Assembly: GCA_001270045.2 (NCBI GenBank)
Contig: DF970667.1
Span: 63,608 to 127,607, forward strand
DNA from: Bacteroidales bacterium 6E
Lineage (GTDB): Bacteria; Bacteroidota; Bacteroidia; Bacteroidales; Prolixibacteraceae
Length of the DNA stretch: 64,000 nucleotides
Direction: 5' to 3'
The position numbers and the translations under genes were made by a program. The notes beneath the pieces were generated by a model, which worked only from the letters and a program-made list of their open reading frames with translations, was not told where the DNA came from and made no database searches. Shown here in pieces: positions 8,025 through 17,307 of this stretch (position 1 is its first letter; each line of letters begins with the position of its first letter).

Positions 8025-8753
8025 ATGAAAATCAGTTCAGGGAACGCAAGGCCTAAGATCTCAATCTATCTACTCATAGCGATAATTGGATTTATCGCAG
8101 TTCATATCGGGTTCGCGACAACTTTTCTGATCCCGGTGACAAAAGGGACATTTGAGGCACCGGCAATCATTTATATCCATGGGATGGTGGCATTTGCATG
8201 GGTCCTGTTATTCCTGGTTCAGACCTTTTTAATCCACCGAAGCCAGTATAAACTCCATATGACATTGGGTTTTACAGGAATTGTAATTGCGTTGGCAACC
8301 AGCATTACCATGATACCGGCAGCCATGTTTGGGGTAGAGAAAGAATTGGCAGAAGGACTGGGACAAACAGCCATTTCAGGCATAGTGGGAAATTGCACAT
8401 CATCGATCATGTTCCTGTCTTTAGCACTTTCAGGAGTCGCATACCGAAAGCGGCCCGACATTCACAAAAGACTTTTATTGCTGGCTACCATCGTGGTATT
8501 ATGGCCAGCCTGGTTTCGGTTCCGACACTATTTTCCATCGGTCGAACGTCCCGATATCTGGTTTGCGGTGGTGCTGGCAGACAGCCTGATCATCCTGGCC
8601 TGGATCTGGGAGAAATACACTACAAACAGAATCCATCCGGTTTTAAAATATGGAGGAATCTTCATTATTGCCGAGCATGCTTTTGAAGTCATTATGTTCG
8701 ACACCGCAGGATGGAGGATCATTGCAAATGCCATTTACGGGAGTATGCAGTGA
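8025..8753 (+). CDS. DUF2306-like multi-pass membrane protein
   Basis: A 242-residue inner-membrane protein with about six to seven hydrophobic helices. Residues about 50-90 hold an evenly spaced set of polar residues inside helices (IYIHGMVAFAW, LVQTFLIHRSQYKLHMTLGFTG). This H...W...Q..L...H...G pattern is seen in DUF2306 and related heme- or quinone-associated membrane proteins. A second His/Arg-rich segment (YRKRPDIHKRLLLLA, WFRFRHYFP) lies further on. Ligand binding by these histidines is an inference. It is followed by the M23 peptidase gene on the same strand after 63 bp, but no functional link is evident. Confidence 0.65.
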   Translation: MKISSGNARPKISIYLLIAIIGFIAVHIGFATTFLIPVTKGTFEAPAIIYIHGMVAFAWVLLFLVQTFLIHRSQYKLHMTLGFTGIVIALATSITMIPAAMFGVEKELAEGLGQTAISGIVGNCTSSIMFLSLALSGVAYRKRPDIHKRLLLLATIVVLWPAWFRFRHYFPSVERPDIWFAVVLADSLIILAWIWEKYTTNRIHPVLKYGGIFIIAEHAFEVIMFDTAGWRIIANAIYGSMQ

Positions 8754-8816
8754 GTTTGTCAGATTTGGTTAATAATCCCCACACGCATCAATTACTGCCT
8801 TTAAAAAACAGCTATC

Positions 8817-9323
8817 ATGTTTAAATACATATCACTTGTCATATTCACAGTCGTTATTCTTGGACTGGCCATTCCACAGAATCTGCAGATGCCTGTTGAG
8901 GGAGCCAACGGTAAGGATTACAACAAGGACACCTTCTGGCATTATCCGTGGGGAAAATCAGTGACCCACAAGGGTATTGACATATTCGCGAGGGAAGGTA
9001 CACCAGTCATTTCCGCAACCCACGGGGTGGTCCTCCTGTGCACCCAATACGGCATGGGCGGGAACATCATTTTGATATTGGGGCCCAAATGGCGATTACA
9101 TTACTACGCACACCTCAAGGATATCCAAACCAAGACGGGTTCACTTGTCAGCCGTGGCGAGAAAATCGGCACAGTCGGAAAAACAGGCAATGCCGTCAAC
9201 ACCCCGGCACACCTGCATTATGCCATCGGGACCCTCATACCCTACCCCTGGCGCATCGACAAAGACAGGCAAGGCTGGATGAAAATGTTTTATTTGAATC
9301 CGGTTGATTATCTGGACAAATGA
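8817..9323 (+). CDS. M23-family metallopeptidase (LytM-like)
   Basis: A 168-residue peptidoglycan endopeptidase-like protein with an N-terminal signal or anchor (MFKYISLVIFTVVILGLAIPQ). The zinc-binding signature of M23 is complete: HKGIDIFAREGTPV provides His and Asp, and HLHYAIG provides the downstream HxH. GHLHY-adjacent glycine-rich strands (ATHGVVLLCTQYGMGGN) match the lysostaphin fold. It would cleave peptide cross-links in the periplasm, or act as a carboxypeptidase. The domain is minimal, with no SH3 or LysM cell-wall-binding module. It ends 35 bp before the convergent redoxin gene. Confidence 0.9.
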   Translation: MFKYISLVIFTVVILGLAIPQNLQMPVEGANGKDYNKDTFWHYPWGKSVTHKGIDIFAREGTPVISATHGVVLLCTQYGMGGNIILILGPKWRLHYYAHLKDIQTKTGSLVSRGEKIGTVGKTGNAVNTPAHLHYAIGTLIPYPWRIDKDRQGWMKMFYLNPVDYLDK

Positions 9324-9358
9324 GTTCCCACCGCTATTCTCAAGAAGGGGAAACTTTC

Positions 9359-10492
9359 TTAAAAATACCTCCCAATCATCTCATGCCCAACGATCTTTTT
9401 GCGTAGGTCGAGCATGTTCAGGCCTCCGGGAAAACGGTGGACAATCTTGCCTCCCGGCTCAACGATGATGGTGTAGGGAATGTTGCCCTGCCATTTGGGG
9501 TCAACGGCTTCGATCAAGGCATATTTATCGTCGGCCCCGTAAAGGTAATTTGCCGTGAATGCCGCCTGCTTTGAAGTGAGAAACTCCTTCACCCTGGCTT
9601 CCTGGGTGGGTTTATCCAGACTGACGGTCACAAGCTCAAAATCTCGGGCCTGGTACATCCGGTATGTGTCGACAAGTCCGGAGAACTCGGCAATGCAAGG
9701 CCCGCACCAGGTTGCCCAGAAATTGATGACCCTCAGCTTTTGCGAGTCGTTCCTGACCAGCTTTTTGATTCCCTCGATCGAAATAGTTTCGAAATGCACC
9801 GGTCTTGTTGCCCACTCCTTATCGAGCTGCTGCCGGTACTCCCCTTTCCATTTCCACTTCACCGAACAGCCAAATACCCGGGTCTCCTTTACGGGCAGCT
9901 CCTTGCCGGCCAGCAGGGCATCAATGGCATTTCGGGCATCGTGCTGTGTGGCAGTGCCGATCTTCTCGCGGTCGTCGATTCGGCCACAGTAGCGTAATAT
10001 TCGCTGGCTGTCGAAAATAAAGGCATGCGGGGTGGCTACCGGACCATAAGCCAGCGAGGTTTTCTGCTCCTCCCCGTCGTCGAGAAACGGGAAATTGAAT
10101 CCCTGATCCTTTGCCCTGAGCTGCATATCCTCAAAAGTGTCGCCCGATTCGGAGTAGCCCATCTCCTCGAGGCAAACCGCCCGGGCATGGTTTGGATTGA
10201 TCATTACCACCTGGACCCCTTTCTGGCCATAATCACGCTGGATATCCATGATCCGCTCCTCATAGGCCTGGGCGGTCGGACAATGCGGGGCGCTGAATAT
10301 GATCACCAGGATTTTTGCATCCTTAAACGAGGCCAGGCTATATGTCTTGTTATCAATTCCCTTCAGGCTAAAATCAGGGGCTTTGCTGCCAATTGGTAAA
10401 GTGGCAGGCTCCTGGTGATCCTGTGCCAGGGTTGGTAAGACCAGGCTTCCCAACATGGCTATTCCCATCAATATCCCTTTAAGTTTTCTCAT
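9359..10492 (-). CDS. Double redoxin protein: AhpC/TSA-like domain fused to TlpA-like thioredoxin
   Basis: A 377-residue exported protein with a signal peptide (MRKLKGILMGIAMLGSLVLPTLAQ). Residues about 30-190 are an AhpC/TSA peroxiredoxin-like domain with a single Cys in FSAPHCPTAQAYEERI (CxT, no resolving CxxC). Residues about 235-375 are a TlpA/ResA-like thioredoxin domain with INFWATWCGPCIAEFSGL and the cis-Pro region NIPYTIIVEP. The linker contains another Cys (VFGCSVKWKWK). It probably handles disulfides or peroxide in the periplasm, with the second domain redox-active and the first perhaps substrate-binding. It is monocistronic. Confidence 0.85.
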   Translation of the reverse strand: MRKLKGILMGIAMLGSLVLPTLAQDHQEPATLPIGSKAPDFSLKGIDNKTYSLASFKDAKILVIIFSAPHCPTAQAYEERIMDIQRDYGQKGVQVVMINPNHARAVCLEEMGYSESGDTFEDMQLRAKDQGFNFPFLDDGEEQKTSLAYGPVATPHAFIFDSQRILRYCGRIDDREKIGTATQHDARNAIDALLAGKELPVKETRVFGCSVKWKWKGEYRQQLDKEWATRPVHFETISIEGIKKLVRNDSQKLRVINFWATWCGPCIAEFSGLVDTYRMYQARDFELVTVSLDKPTQEARVKEFLTSKQAAFTANYLYGADDKYALIEAVDPKWQGNIPYTIIVEPGGKIVHRFPGGLNMLDLRKKIVGHEMIGRYF

Positions 10493-10582
10493 GATCCTTT
10501 TTTATTGAAAGGTGGTGTGCATTTATCTTTCTGCTCAATCTGGTCTGGTTCAAGATTATTTTCCTGAGTATTAACTTCAGTT

Positions 10583-10602
10583 CGACGCGATTCATCGCGT
10601 CG
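10583..10602. repeat. Perfect 8-bp-stem palindrome (REP-like)
   Basis: CGACGCGA-TTCA-TCGCGTCG is a perfect hairpin in the 314-bp gap between the redoxin gene and the SprB-repeat gene. No T-tract follows on either strand, so it is not a terminator. The GACGCGATnnATCGCGTC type of palindrome resembles dispersed REP-like elements. Only one copy is present in this window. Confidence 0.5.
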
Positions 10603-10700
10603 CCACAAGCCACCTCTCTGATTGAACATACTTTAGCAATGAATTGCAGCCTGTGGCATCAACCAATGATGTTTCTAATATAGGTTATTTTTTAACATGA

Positions 10701-10743
10701 AATGGAAAAACAAAGAAACCGCCCAGGTTGCCCTGAACGGTTT
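10701..10743 (-). terminator. Intrinsic terminator of the SprB-repeat protein gene
   Basis: On the minus strand, a stem AAACCG/CGGTTT with an inner CAGG/CCTG pairing (10716-10743) is followed by TTCTTTGTTTTT. It lies 64 bp beyond the stop codon of the large surface-protein gene. The rest of the 10493-10806 gap holds only the REP-like palindrome. Confidence 0.6.
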
Positions 10744-10806
10744 CGATGGGACTGTTGAATGCTGCTTACCCTCCTTTTTAGCACTTCCAACAGCGTTAGA
10801 TTTCCA

Positions 10807-13800
10807 TTATTTGGTGTATTGCAGTTTCCCGTTCTGCACCTCGTTACCCAAGGTTAGACGGTACAGCAACATGCCTGGAGTGAGGTTCGACGGTTCAAAC
10901 TCAACACGGTTGAGTAAACCCTGTTCAACCTGACGGTCCATAAGGGTGGAGATTCTCTGACCAGTGATGCTGTAAATTTCAAGACGGGCATTCACATCCT
11001 TCGCTGATACAAATTCGAACGTCGTACGGGTTGTGAATGGGTTCGGGAATACTTTCAGCTCAGATGCATCCAAACCACCGATGACAGCTGATTTCTTCTT
11101 TGCCGATCCTGAATTCAGTGCCATTGAGCCGCTTCCTGTAGCAGTTCCACCAATATCGCAAGTCACGGCATGTGCAATTACCCAAACCGGTCCTGATACA
11201 TTGGTGAATGTGACGGTATATTCGACCACCTTGTCGAGTGAAGCTGCATTGAAGGTAAACTGTCCGGGAGCAACGGTAAACTTATTGCCTTGCATTGGAT
11301 ACTTGCCTGTTCCGACATAGACGTGTACCTCACTCATGCTGTAGCCTTCAAATATGGTATAAGTCACGACCATGGTTCCTCCACTGTAAGAAATCGATAC
11401 ATTTCCTACATGTTCTCCACTTTCAGTGTTGCATTGGGCAGCACCTGCATACAATGGCAGGGTATATTCGCCTTCCGCAATGAGGTTTGTCCAACCCCAT
11501 CTGCTAAATCCATCTTCAAGGAAGCAAACGGCGCCTTCCTCCAATTTGGCAAAAGCTGTTTCACAGTTCACTTCACATGGTATGGCATTCACGGTTACGT
11601 CAGCGGTTGCTGAGCAAACCACGTCTTCCTGGTAGCCTGCCGCAACGGCTTTAACAACGAAGCTTCCTTCTGAAAGTCCGGCGAATGAATAGTCGCCAGC
11701 CCCATCAGGCACTGTAACAGCTTGCAATACGCCGGCAAGCCACAATTCAATCATTTCAGCTCCGGTTGATGAACCATATACGGTACCGTCGGTTATTCCT
11801 TCGCAGGTTGCATCTGTGGCAAAAGCGGTAACAGTTACCAATGCAGGTTCGGTGATGGTGACCTCGTCGGTAGCTTCGCAAACGCCGTCATCGTTTCCGT
11901 CAGGATAGGTGACCTTCACCATATAAGTGCCCGGACCAAAAGATCCAGACTCAATTTCGGCTTCGGTGGTTGCCGTCCAGTCCAAACCACCATTGCTGGA
12001 GATATAGAACGAGGCATCGCCAGTGCCGCTAAAGCTGTCGACACTGATAGAACCATCTCCTTCACCATTGCAGGATACATTCAATGAAGAAATGGAAAGC
12101 ATGACTTCGTCGGGTTCGCTGATGGTAACCTCGTCGGTAGCTTCGCAAACACCTTCGCCATTGCCATCGGGATAGGTGACCTTCACCATATAGGTTCCCG
12201 GACCAAAAGATCCAGACTCAATTTCGGCTTCGGTGGTTGCCGTCCAATCCAAACCACCATTGCTGGAGATATAGAACGAGGCATCGCCAGTGCCACTATA
12301 GCTGTCGACACTGATAGAACCATCTCCTTCACCATTGCAGGATACATTCAATGAAGAAATGGAAAGCATGACTTCGTCGGGTTCGGTGATGGTGACCTCA
12401 TCGGTAGCTTCGCAAACGCCATCGCCATTGCCGTCAGGATAGGTAACCTTCACCATATAGGTGCCCGGACCAAAGGATGCAGACTCAATTTCGGCTTCGG
12501 TGGTTGCCGTCCAGCTCATACCGCCATTGCTGGAGATGTAGAACGAGGCCGTACCGGTGCCACTGTAACTGTCGACACTGATCGAACCGTCTTCTTCACC
12601 ATTGCACGATACATTCAATGAAGAGATGGAAAGCATGACTTCGTCGGGTTCGGTGATGGTGACCTCATCGATTGCCTCGCAAACACCGTTATCGTTTCCG
12701 TCAGGATAGGTGACCTTCACCATATAGGTACCGGGACCAAAAGATCCAGACTCAATTTCGGCTTCTGTGGTAGCAGTCCAGTCCAAACCACCATTGCTGG
12801 AGATGTAGAACGAGGCCGTACCGGTGCCACTGTAACTGTCGACACTGATCGAACCATCTCCTTCACCATTGCAGGATACATTCAATGAAGAGATGGAAAG
12901 CATGACTTCGGCAGGTTCGGTGATGGTGACCTCATCGGTGGCTTCGCACACGCCATCATCGTTTCCGTCAGGATAGGTGACCTTTACCATATAGGTGCCC
13001 GGACCAAAAGATCCAGACTCAATTGCGGCTTCTGTGGTTGCCGTCCAGCTCACACCGCCATTGCTGGAGATGTAGAACGAGGCCGTACCGGTGCCACTGT
13101 AACTGTCGACACTGATCGAACCGTCTTCTTCTCCATTACAGGATACATTCAATGAAGAGATGGAAAGCATGACTTCGGCAGGTTCGGTGATGGTGACCTC
13201 ATCGGTGGCTTCGCACACGCCATCATCGTTTCCGTCAGGATAGGTGACCTTCACCATATAGGTACCGGGGCCAAAAGATCCAGACTCAATTGCGGCTTCT
13301 GTGGTTGCCGTCCAGCTAACACCACCATTGCTGGAGATGTAGAACGAGGCCGTACCGGTGCCACTGTAACTGTCGACAGTGATCGAACCATCTCCTTCAC
13401 CATTGCAGGATACATTCAATGAAGAGATGGAAAGCATGACTTCGGCAGGTTCGGTGATGGTGACCTCATCGGTGGCTTCGCACACGCCATCATCGTTTCC
13501 GTCAGGATAGGTGACCTTCACCATATAGGTACCGGGGCCAAAAGATCCAGACTCAATTGCGGCTTCTGTGGTTGCCGTCCAGCTCACACCACCATTACTG
13601 GAGATGTAGAACGAGGCCATACCGGTGCCACTGTAACTGTCGACACTGATCGAACCGTCTTCTTCACCATTACAGGATACATTCAATGAAGAGATGGAAA
13701 GCATGACTTCGGCAGGTTCGGTGATGGTGACCTCATCGGTGGCTTCGCACACGCCATCATCGTTTCCGTCAGGATAGTTGACCTTCACCATATAGGTACC

Positions 13801-14979
13801 GGGGCCAAAAGATCCAGACTCAATTGCGGCTTCTGTGGTTGCCGTCCAGCTCACACCGCCATTGCTGGAGATGTAGAACGAGGCCGTACCGGTGCCACTG
13901 TAACTGTCGACACTGATAGAGCCATCTCCTTCGCCATTACAGGATACATTCAATGAAGAAATGGAAAGTGATACCGGATCAGGTTCATTTACGGTGACAT
14001 CCTCTTCAGATGAGCATACCACTGAATTGACAGGTGCCGATTCGGCCACCACTTTATAATCGCCGGCTGCAAGGCCCGAAAATTCATAAGCACCTCCTAC
14101 ACCAGGAACAGTCGATGCAATCTGCACATTATTCGCGAACAGCTTGACTGTGGCGGCATTGGTTGCTGTTCCGGAAACTTTTCCATCATTTTCGCCATTA
14201 CAGGAGACATGAAATGCAGTGGCAGAAAGACCAGGATTAGGAAGTACCGTTGCGGTCACCTGAGAGGGATCACCCTCACATGACAACAACGAGGCAGTCA
14301 CATACCAGCTGGTGGTGGAACCCACATTTACATCATAGCTATCGCCTGTGTGAACAAGGTTGGTCAGGCCGGCATCGGAATACCACTTATAGGTTAAATC
14401 GTTGTCGGGCGACACAACGGATAGAGAAACTTCTCCCCCCGGAGCACAAAGTGTAGCACCTTGTACCATTGGAGCATCCGGTGAAATATTGAAAGACCCG
14501 GCAACGAAGTCCCCAAGCATGGCACTCAGTGAAAACGACTGGCGGGTTTCGAGCAGGAACGTGGCGTTACAGAGCTGTTCAGGAGTCAGTAATCCTTCAA
14601 GGTCTACCGCTCCCTCAAAAAATGACCCCGGATAATACATTCCACAGTCCTTAGCCTCCTTGTTGCAATACTCCCAATCGGGATAGCTGGGAACAGGAAA
14701 CCCGGTTGAATTGGCGCTTACCATGGCCATTGCCTGGGCTTGGGTCAACGGAACCTCAACCAGACTGCTTTCGGCACCGCCGGGACCCACCCATCTGAAT
14801 ACCTTGATGGTTGCAACCCCACCACCTTTGGTGAATTCGCTCAGGACCAGCAGGTCACCTACCGTTTTTTCAGGTGAAAATCCGAATCCCTGGGTAGGCG
14901 CAGTACCATTCTGGAAAACCCAGAACCCGATTTGGGCCGACCCGTTACTGGATGTACGGTCGCCAAAGAAGTAAACCAA
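10807..14979 (-). CDS. Giant T9SS surface protein with SprB repeats (main part of a frameshifted gene)
   Basis: A 1390-residue open frame that lacks its own signal peptide and starts at a TTG codon immediately after an in-frame TGA. The missing N-terminus lies in the adjacent frame (to 15287). Domain order: completion of the N-terminal beta domain (VYFFGDRTSSNGSAQIGFW), a PKD/Ig-like region (ALCAPGGEVSLSVVSPDNDLTYKWYSD), then eight SprB-type repeats of 89 residues each, built on SISSLNVSCNGEGDGSI and FGPGTYMVKVTYPDGN. A Cys-containing beta domain follows, and finally a type A T9SS sorting tail (LKVFPNPFTTRT...LEIYSITGQR...). SprB-type proteins are exported by T9SS and anchored on the surface as adhesins. 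The upstream and downstream partners are unrelated genes. Confidence 0.85.
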   Translation of the reverse strand: MVYFFGDRTSSNGSAQIGFWVFQNGTAPTQGFGFSPEKTVGDLLVLSEFTKGGGVATIKVFRWVGPGGAESSLVEVPLTQAQAMAMVSANSTGFPVPSYPDWEYCNKEAKDCGMYYPGSFFEGAVDLEGLLTPEQLCNATFLLETRQSFSLSAMLGDFVAGSFNISPDAPMVQGATLCAPGGEVSLSVVSPDNDLTYKWYSDAGLTNLVHTGDSYDVNVGSTTSWYVTASLLSCEGDPSQVTATVLPNPGLSATAFHVSCNGENDGKVSGTATNAATVKLFANNVQIASTVPGVGGAYEFSGLAAGDYKVVAESAPVNSVVCSSEEDVTVNEPDPVSLSISSLNVSCNGEGDGSISVDSYSGTGTASFYISSNGGVSWTATTEAAIESGSFGPGTYMVKVNYPDGNDDGVCEATDEVTITEPAEVMLSISSLNVSCNGEEDGSISVDSYSGTGMASFYISSNGGVSWTATTEAAIESGSFGPGTYMVKVTYPDGNDDGVCEATDEVTITEPAEVMLSISSLNVSCNGEGDGSITVDSYSGTGTASFYISSNGGVSWTATTEAAIESGSFGPGTYMVKVTYPDGNDDGVCEATDEVTITEPAEVMLSISSLNVSCNGEEDGSISVDSYSGTGTASFYISSNGGVSWTATTEAAIESGSFGPGTYMVKVTYPDGNDDGVCEATDEVTITEPAEVMLSISSLNVSCNGEGDGSISVDSYSGTGTASFYISSNGGLDWTATTEAEIESGSFGPGTYMVKVTYPDGNDNGVCEAIDEVTITEPDEVMLSISSLNVSCNGEEDGSISVDSYSGTGTASFYISSNGGMSWTATTEAEIESASFGPGTYMVKVTYPDGNGDGVCEATDEVTITEPDEVMLSISSLNVSCNGEGDGSISVDSYSGTGDASFYISSNGGLDWTATTEAEIESGSFGPGTYMVKVTYPDGNGEGVCEATDEVTISEPDEVMLSISSLNVSCNGEGDGSISVDSFSGTGDASFYISSNGGLDWTATTEAEIESGSFGPGTYMVKVTYPDGNDDGVCEATDEVTITEPALVTVTAFATDATCEGITDGTVYGSSTGAEMIELWLAGVLQAVTVPDGAGDYSFAGLSEGSFVVKAVAAGYQEDVVCSATADVTVNAIPCEVNCETAFAKLEEGAVCFLEDGFSRWGWTNLIAEGEYTLPLYAGAAQCNTESGEHVGNVSISYSGGTMVVTYTIFEGYSMSEVHVYVGTGKYPMQGNKFTVAPGQFTFNAASLDKVVEYTVTFTNVSGPVWVIAHAVTCDIGGTATGSGSMALNSGSAKKKSAVIGGLDASELKVFPNPFTTRTTFEFVSAKDVNARLEIYSITGQRISTLMDRQVEQGLLNRVEFEPSNLTPGMLLYRLTLGNEVQNGKLQYTK
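11850..13975 (-). repeat. Eight tandem 267-bp (89-codon) SprB repeats
   Basis: The marker GGATACATTCAATGAAG recurs with exact 267-bp spacing: first at about 12071, then 12338 and 12605, and last at about 13940, giving eight units. Units near 13.1-13.9 kb are almost identical, while those near 11.9-12.4 kb carry shared variants such as DASFYISSNGGLDW. The pattern fits recent amplification by unequal recombination. The array is prone to copy-number change and to assembly collapse. Confidence 0.9.
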
Positions 14980-15287
14980 CCATCAATAATTGCGGCACCG
15001 GCGTTGACCAGGTTGACCTTATCGCCGACAGGACTGAGCGACCATACCATGTTATTCGTATTATGGAAGTCCTTGGTTCCCTCCGTAAACTGATTATCAT
15101 TACTTTGTGGTAAGTCCTTTTCAAAAGTGGCAATTGGCTGATTAATTAAAACCGCCGGCCAGTCGGAGGGATTTCCATCGACAGTGATGGTTTGGGAGAA
15201 TGCAGTAAGCTGCAGAAAAAAAGCGAAAACGAAAATGATTGCAAGGCGAAGTAAGCCTGATTTTGTGTGAATTGAGGATGTTTTCAT
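14859..15287 (-). pseudogene. N-terminal fragment of the giant SprB-repeat protein, separated by a frameshift
   Basis: From ATG 15287 this frame encodes a signal peptide (LLRLAIIFVFAFFLQLTAFSQ) and a domain opening TITVDGNPSDWPAVLINQP that runs in register to NAGAAIIDG (about residue 103). After that the frame turns to nonsense, while the next frame continues the same domain (LVYFFGDRTSSNG). Adding one base in the GGTTGG stretch at about 14980-14985 would read DGLVYFFGD and fuse both parts into a roughly 1490-residue protein. This is either a true inactivating or phase-variable shift, or a one-base error in a short T run. The longer open frame to 15347 adds 20 unlikely residues. Confidence 0.75.
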
Positions 15288-15883
15288 GGCTTGAGGTAAA
15301 TTTTTACATGTTGTTCTTCTGAAAATGTTTAAGTAACAAAAGTTCATAGCCTTTCAGATTAGAAGCATAAATCAATGTGGTGGGGTTTGATCATGCTTTC
15401 AGGCAGCATGCTTCATCATGAAGCGATCTTTAAGGTACAGAAGAAGATTGCCCAAAGTCGGGACAATGGGTCAGTTTAGACAATACATGACCAGTACTTC
15501 ACTCGTTGCATTTTGTGCAACCAGATAAAATAGTTGAGTTGTTCGCTAAAATATACCGGGAGGGCCGGTCGAGATCCCTTGATCTTTCAGTGCAACAAAC
15601 AGTTTGGGTTGTCCGGTGCATCATACAGCCCGATGGTACCTGTCAGGCTCGTTTTGACTCAAAATGGATGTTTTCTACTCAATTGAACTTTAAATCCATA
15701 AGTAAATTTATAACTATTTTCGAAATCACCAAATATAAAGACATTTAAATCTGATATATTTTTAGATACAATAGTGTCACTCAAGAGAACAAGTGTTCGA
15801 AACCTCAGGAATGACAAGCGTTTCAAATAAATCAGTAAAATTCGAATATTTGATTTGGTCATTCGAACATATCTGTCGCCATC
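15288..15883. other. Intergenic region, no gene seen
   Basis: This 596-bp gap lies between the start of the SprB-repeat gene and the end of the SDR operon. The only structure noted is a perfect 7-bp dyad GCTTCAT-C-ATGAAGC at 15410-15424, about 125 bp upstream of the surface-protein start and a possible operator. An 80-codon open frame at 15506-15748 has no recognisable composition or motif and is not called. Confidence 0.5.
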
Positions 15884-17305
15884 CTATTGTGCCAGTTTCC
15901 TCGCCATCCCATTGAAAATGAGCCCATGAAAGGGCATAACTGCATACCAGTAAAGTCGTCCCATAAGGCCCAAAGGCCGAAATGTTGCCGTTTGTACCAG
16001 CTCCCCATCGGTTATCCTGAACTCCAGCCATGCATCACCGGGGAGTTTCATTTCGGCATAAAGTAACATTCGCTTTTCTGTCCGGTTTACATAGATGACC
16101 CGCCAAAAATCAAGTGAATCACCAGCTTCTATATCATGTGGATTTTTTCTCCCCCTGCGAAGGCCTACCCCGCCCGCCAGCTTATCAAGAAATCCCCTGA
16201 TTTCCCAGAGTGAATCGGCATAATACCAACCGCTTTTTCCGCCAATCGACCAGATCCTTTTCAGGGTTTCATTTTCATCCCTGACCTTTACCCGTCGCTG
16301 GTCTTTATAACAACCGAATTCAGGAACTTCCATCACCTGTGATATCCCTTTCCTGATCGGTCCTCCCGAAAAGGCATCGGTCCAGCTTGAAACCACCACT
16401 TCCTGCTCTATCCGGTCGAATGCCAATCGCACAGCCTCATCATAGGATAGCAACCGGATGCCAAGATCTTCATACAACCGGTTCTCACGGGCAATCACCT
16501 CCACTTTCATGCTGTTCACGAGGTTCACCGCCAGTTTATAGGATGTCGAAGTCACGAAATAAAGCCAGTATGACGATAGTTTGGGGGTCATGACAGGCAC
16601 GGACAGGATGTAGCGTTTCAATCCCCTGACCATTGCAAACCGGAGCAGCATATCCTTGTACGTCATCACCTCGGGACCACCAATATCAAAACTTTGACGA
16701 TAAGTCTTTTCGTTCAGCAAAACTCCTGTCAGGAATTCGATTACATTGCGGATGGCAATGGGCTGAGAGCGTGTTTTGAGCCACTTCGGGGCAACCATGA
16801 CCGGCAACTTTTCGACCAGGTCACGTATGATCTCGAAAGAAGCGCTTCCCGAACCCACAATGATACCTGCCCGGAGGGTCGTCAGCGCGTAATCTCCCTT
16901 GGCAAGGATTTCTTCCACTCGCTTTCTCGAAGTGAGATGTCTCGACAGCTTCTCTTCATTGACAATGCCACTGAGATAGATCACTTGCCTGGCTTGGGTC
17001 TGACTGATTCGCTTCCTGAAATTTCCGGCCGCTTGTGCCTCAAGTGTATCAAAGTCATCGGTCGAGACCGACATGGAGTGGATGAGAAAATAGGCCACAT
17101 CGATATCGACCGGTATGGCCGACAAAGTCTCTTCCTTCAGGAAATCGGCCTCGATGACCCTTACTTTGCTTTCAATTCCGGCCGGAACATGAAATCGGGC
17201 ACTGTCGCGGACAACACAGATCACTTCATGCCCGTTTTGAACCAGCACCGGTAAAAGTCGCTTGCCAATATATCCGGTGGCTCCGGTCAGCAGTATCTTT
17301 TTCAT
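15884..17305 (-). CDS. SDR-family NAD(P)-binding protein with DUF2867 C-terminal domain
   Basis: A 473-residue protein. Residues 1-290 are an atypical short-chain dehydrogenase/NmrA-like Rossmann domain opening with ILLTGATGYIGKRLLPVL, the GxxGxxG dinucleotide site, followed by VDIDVAYFLIHSM and VIYLSGIV. Residues about 320-470 match DUF2867 (GKSGWYYADSLWEIRGFLDKLAGGVGLRRGR, DSLDFWRVI, LLYAEMKLPGDAWLEF, YWYAVMPFHGLIF). Fusions of this kind (YbjT/DUF2867) are common, with unknown substrate and possible links to quinone or lipid chemistry. The gene starts 2 bp after the upstream SDR ends, so the two are co-transcribed. Confidence 0.85.
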   Translation of the reverse strand: MKKILLTGATGYIGKRLLPVLVQNGHEVICVVRDSARFHVPAGIESKVRVIEADFLKEETLSAIPVDIDVAYFLIHSMSVSTDDFDTLEAQAAGNFRKRISQTQARQVIYLSGIVNEEKLSRHLTSRKRVEEILAKGDYALTTLRAGIIVGSGSASFEIIRDLVEKLPVMVAPKWLKTRSQPIAIRNVIEFLTGVLLNEKTYRQSFDIGGPEVMTYKDMLLRFAMVRGLKRYILSVPVMTPKLSSYWLYFVTSTSYKLAVNLVNSMKVEVIARENRLYEDLGIRLLSYDEAVRLAFDRIEQEVVVSSWTDAFSGGPIRKGISQVMEVPEFGCYKDQRRVKVRDENETLKRIWSIGGKSGWYYADSLWEIRGFLDKLAGGVGLRRGRKNPHDIEAGDSLDFWRVIYVNRTEKRMLLYAEMKLPGDAWLEFRITDGELVQTATFRPLGLMGRLYWYAVMPFHGLIFNGMARKLAQ

Positions 17306-17307
17306 CT

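Noticed and set aside
10583-10602. Intrinsic terminator for the redoxin gene.
   Set aside because: The hairpin is upstream, not downstream, of the redoxin gene and has no T-tract.
15506-15748. 80-codon open frame in the gap after the SprB-repeat gene.
   Set aside because: It has no motif, no promoter match and no coding composition; it is likely chance.
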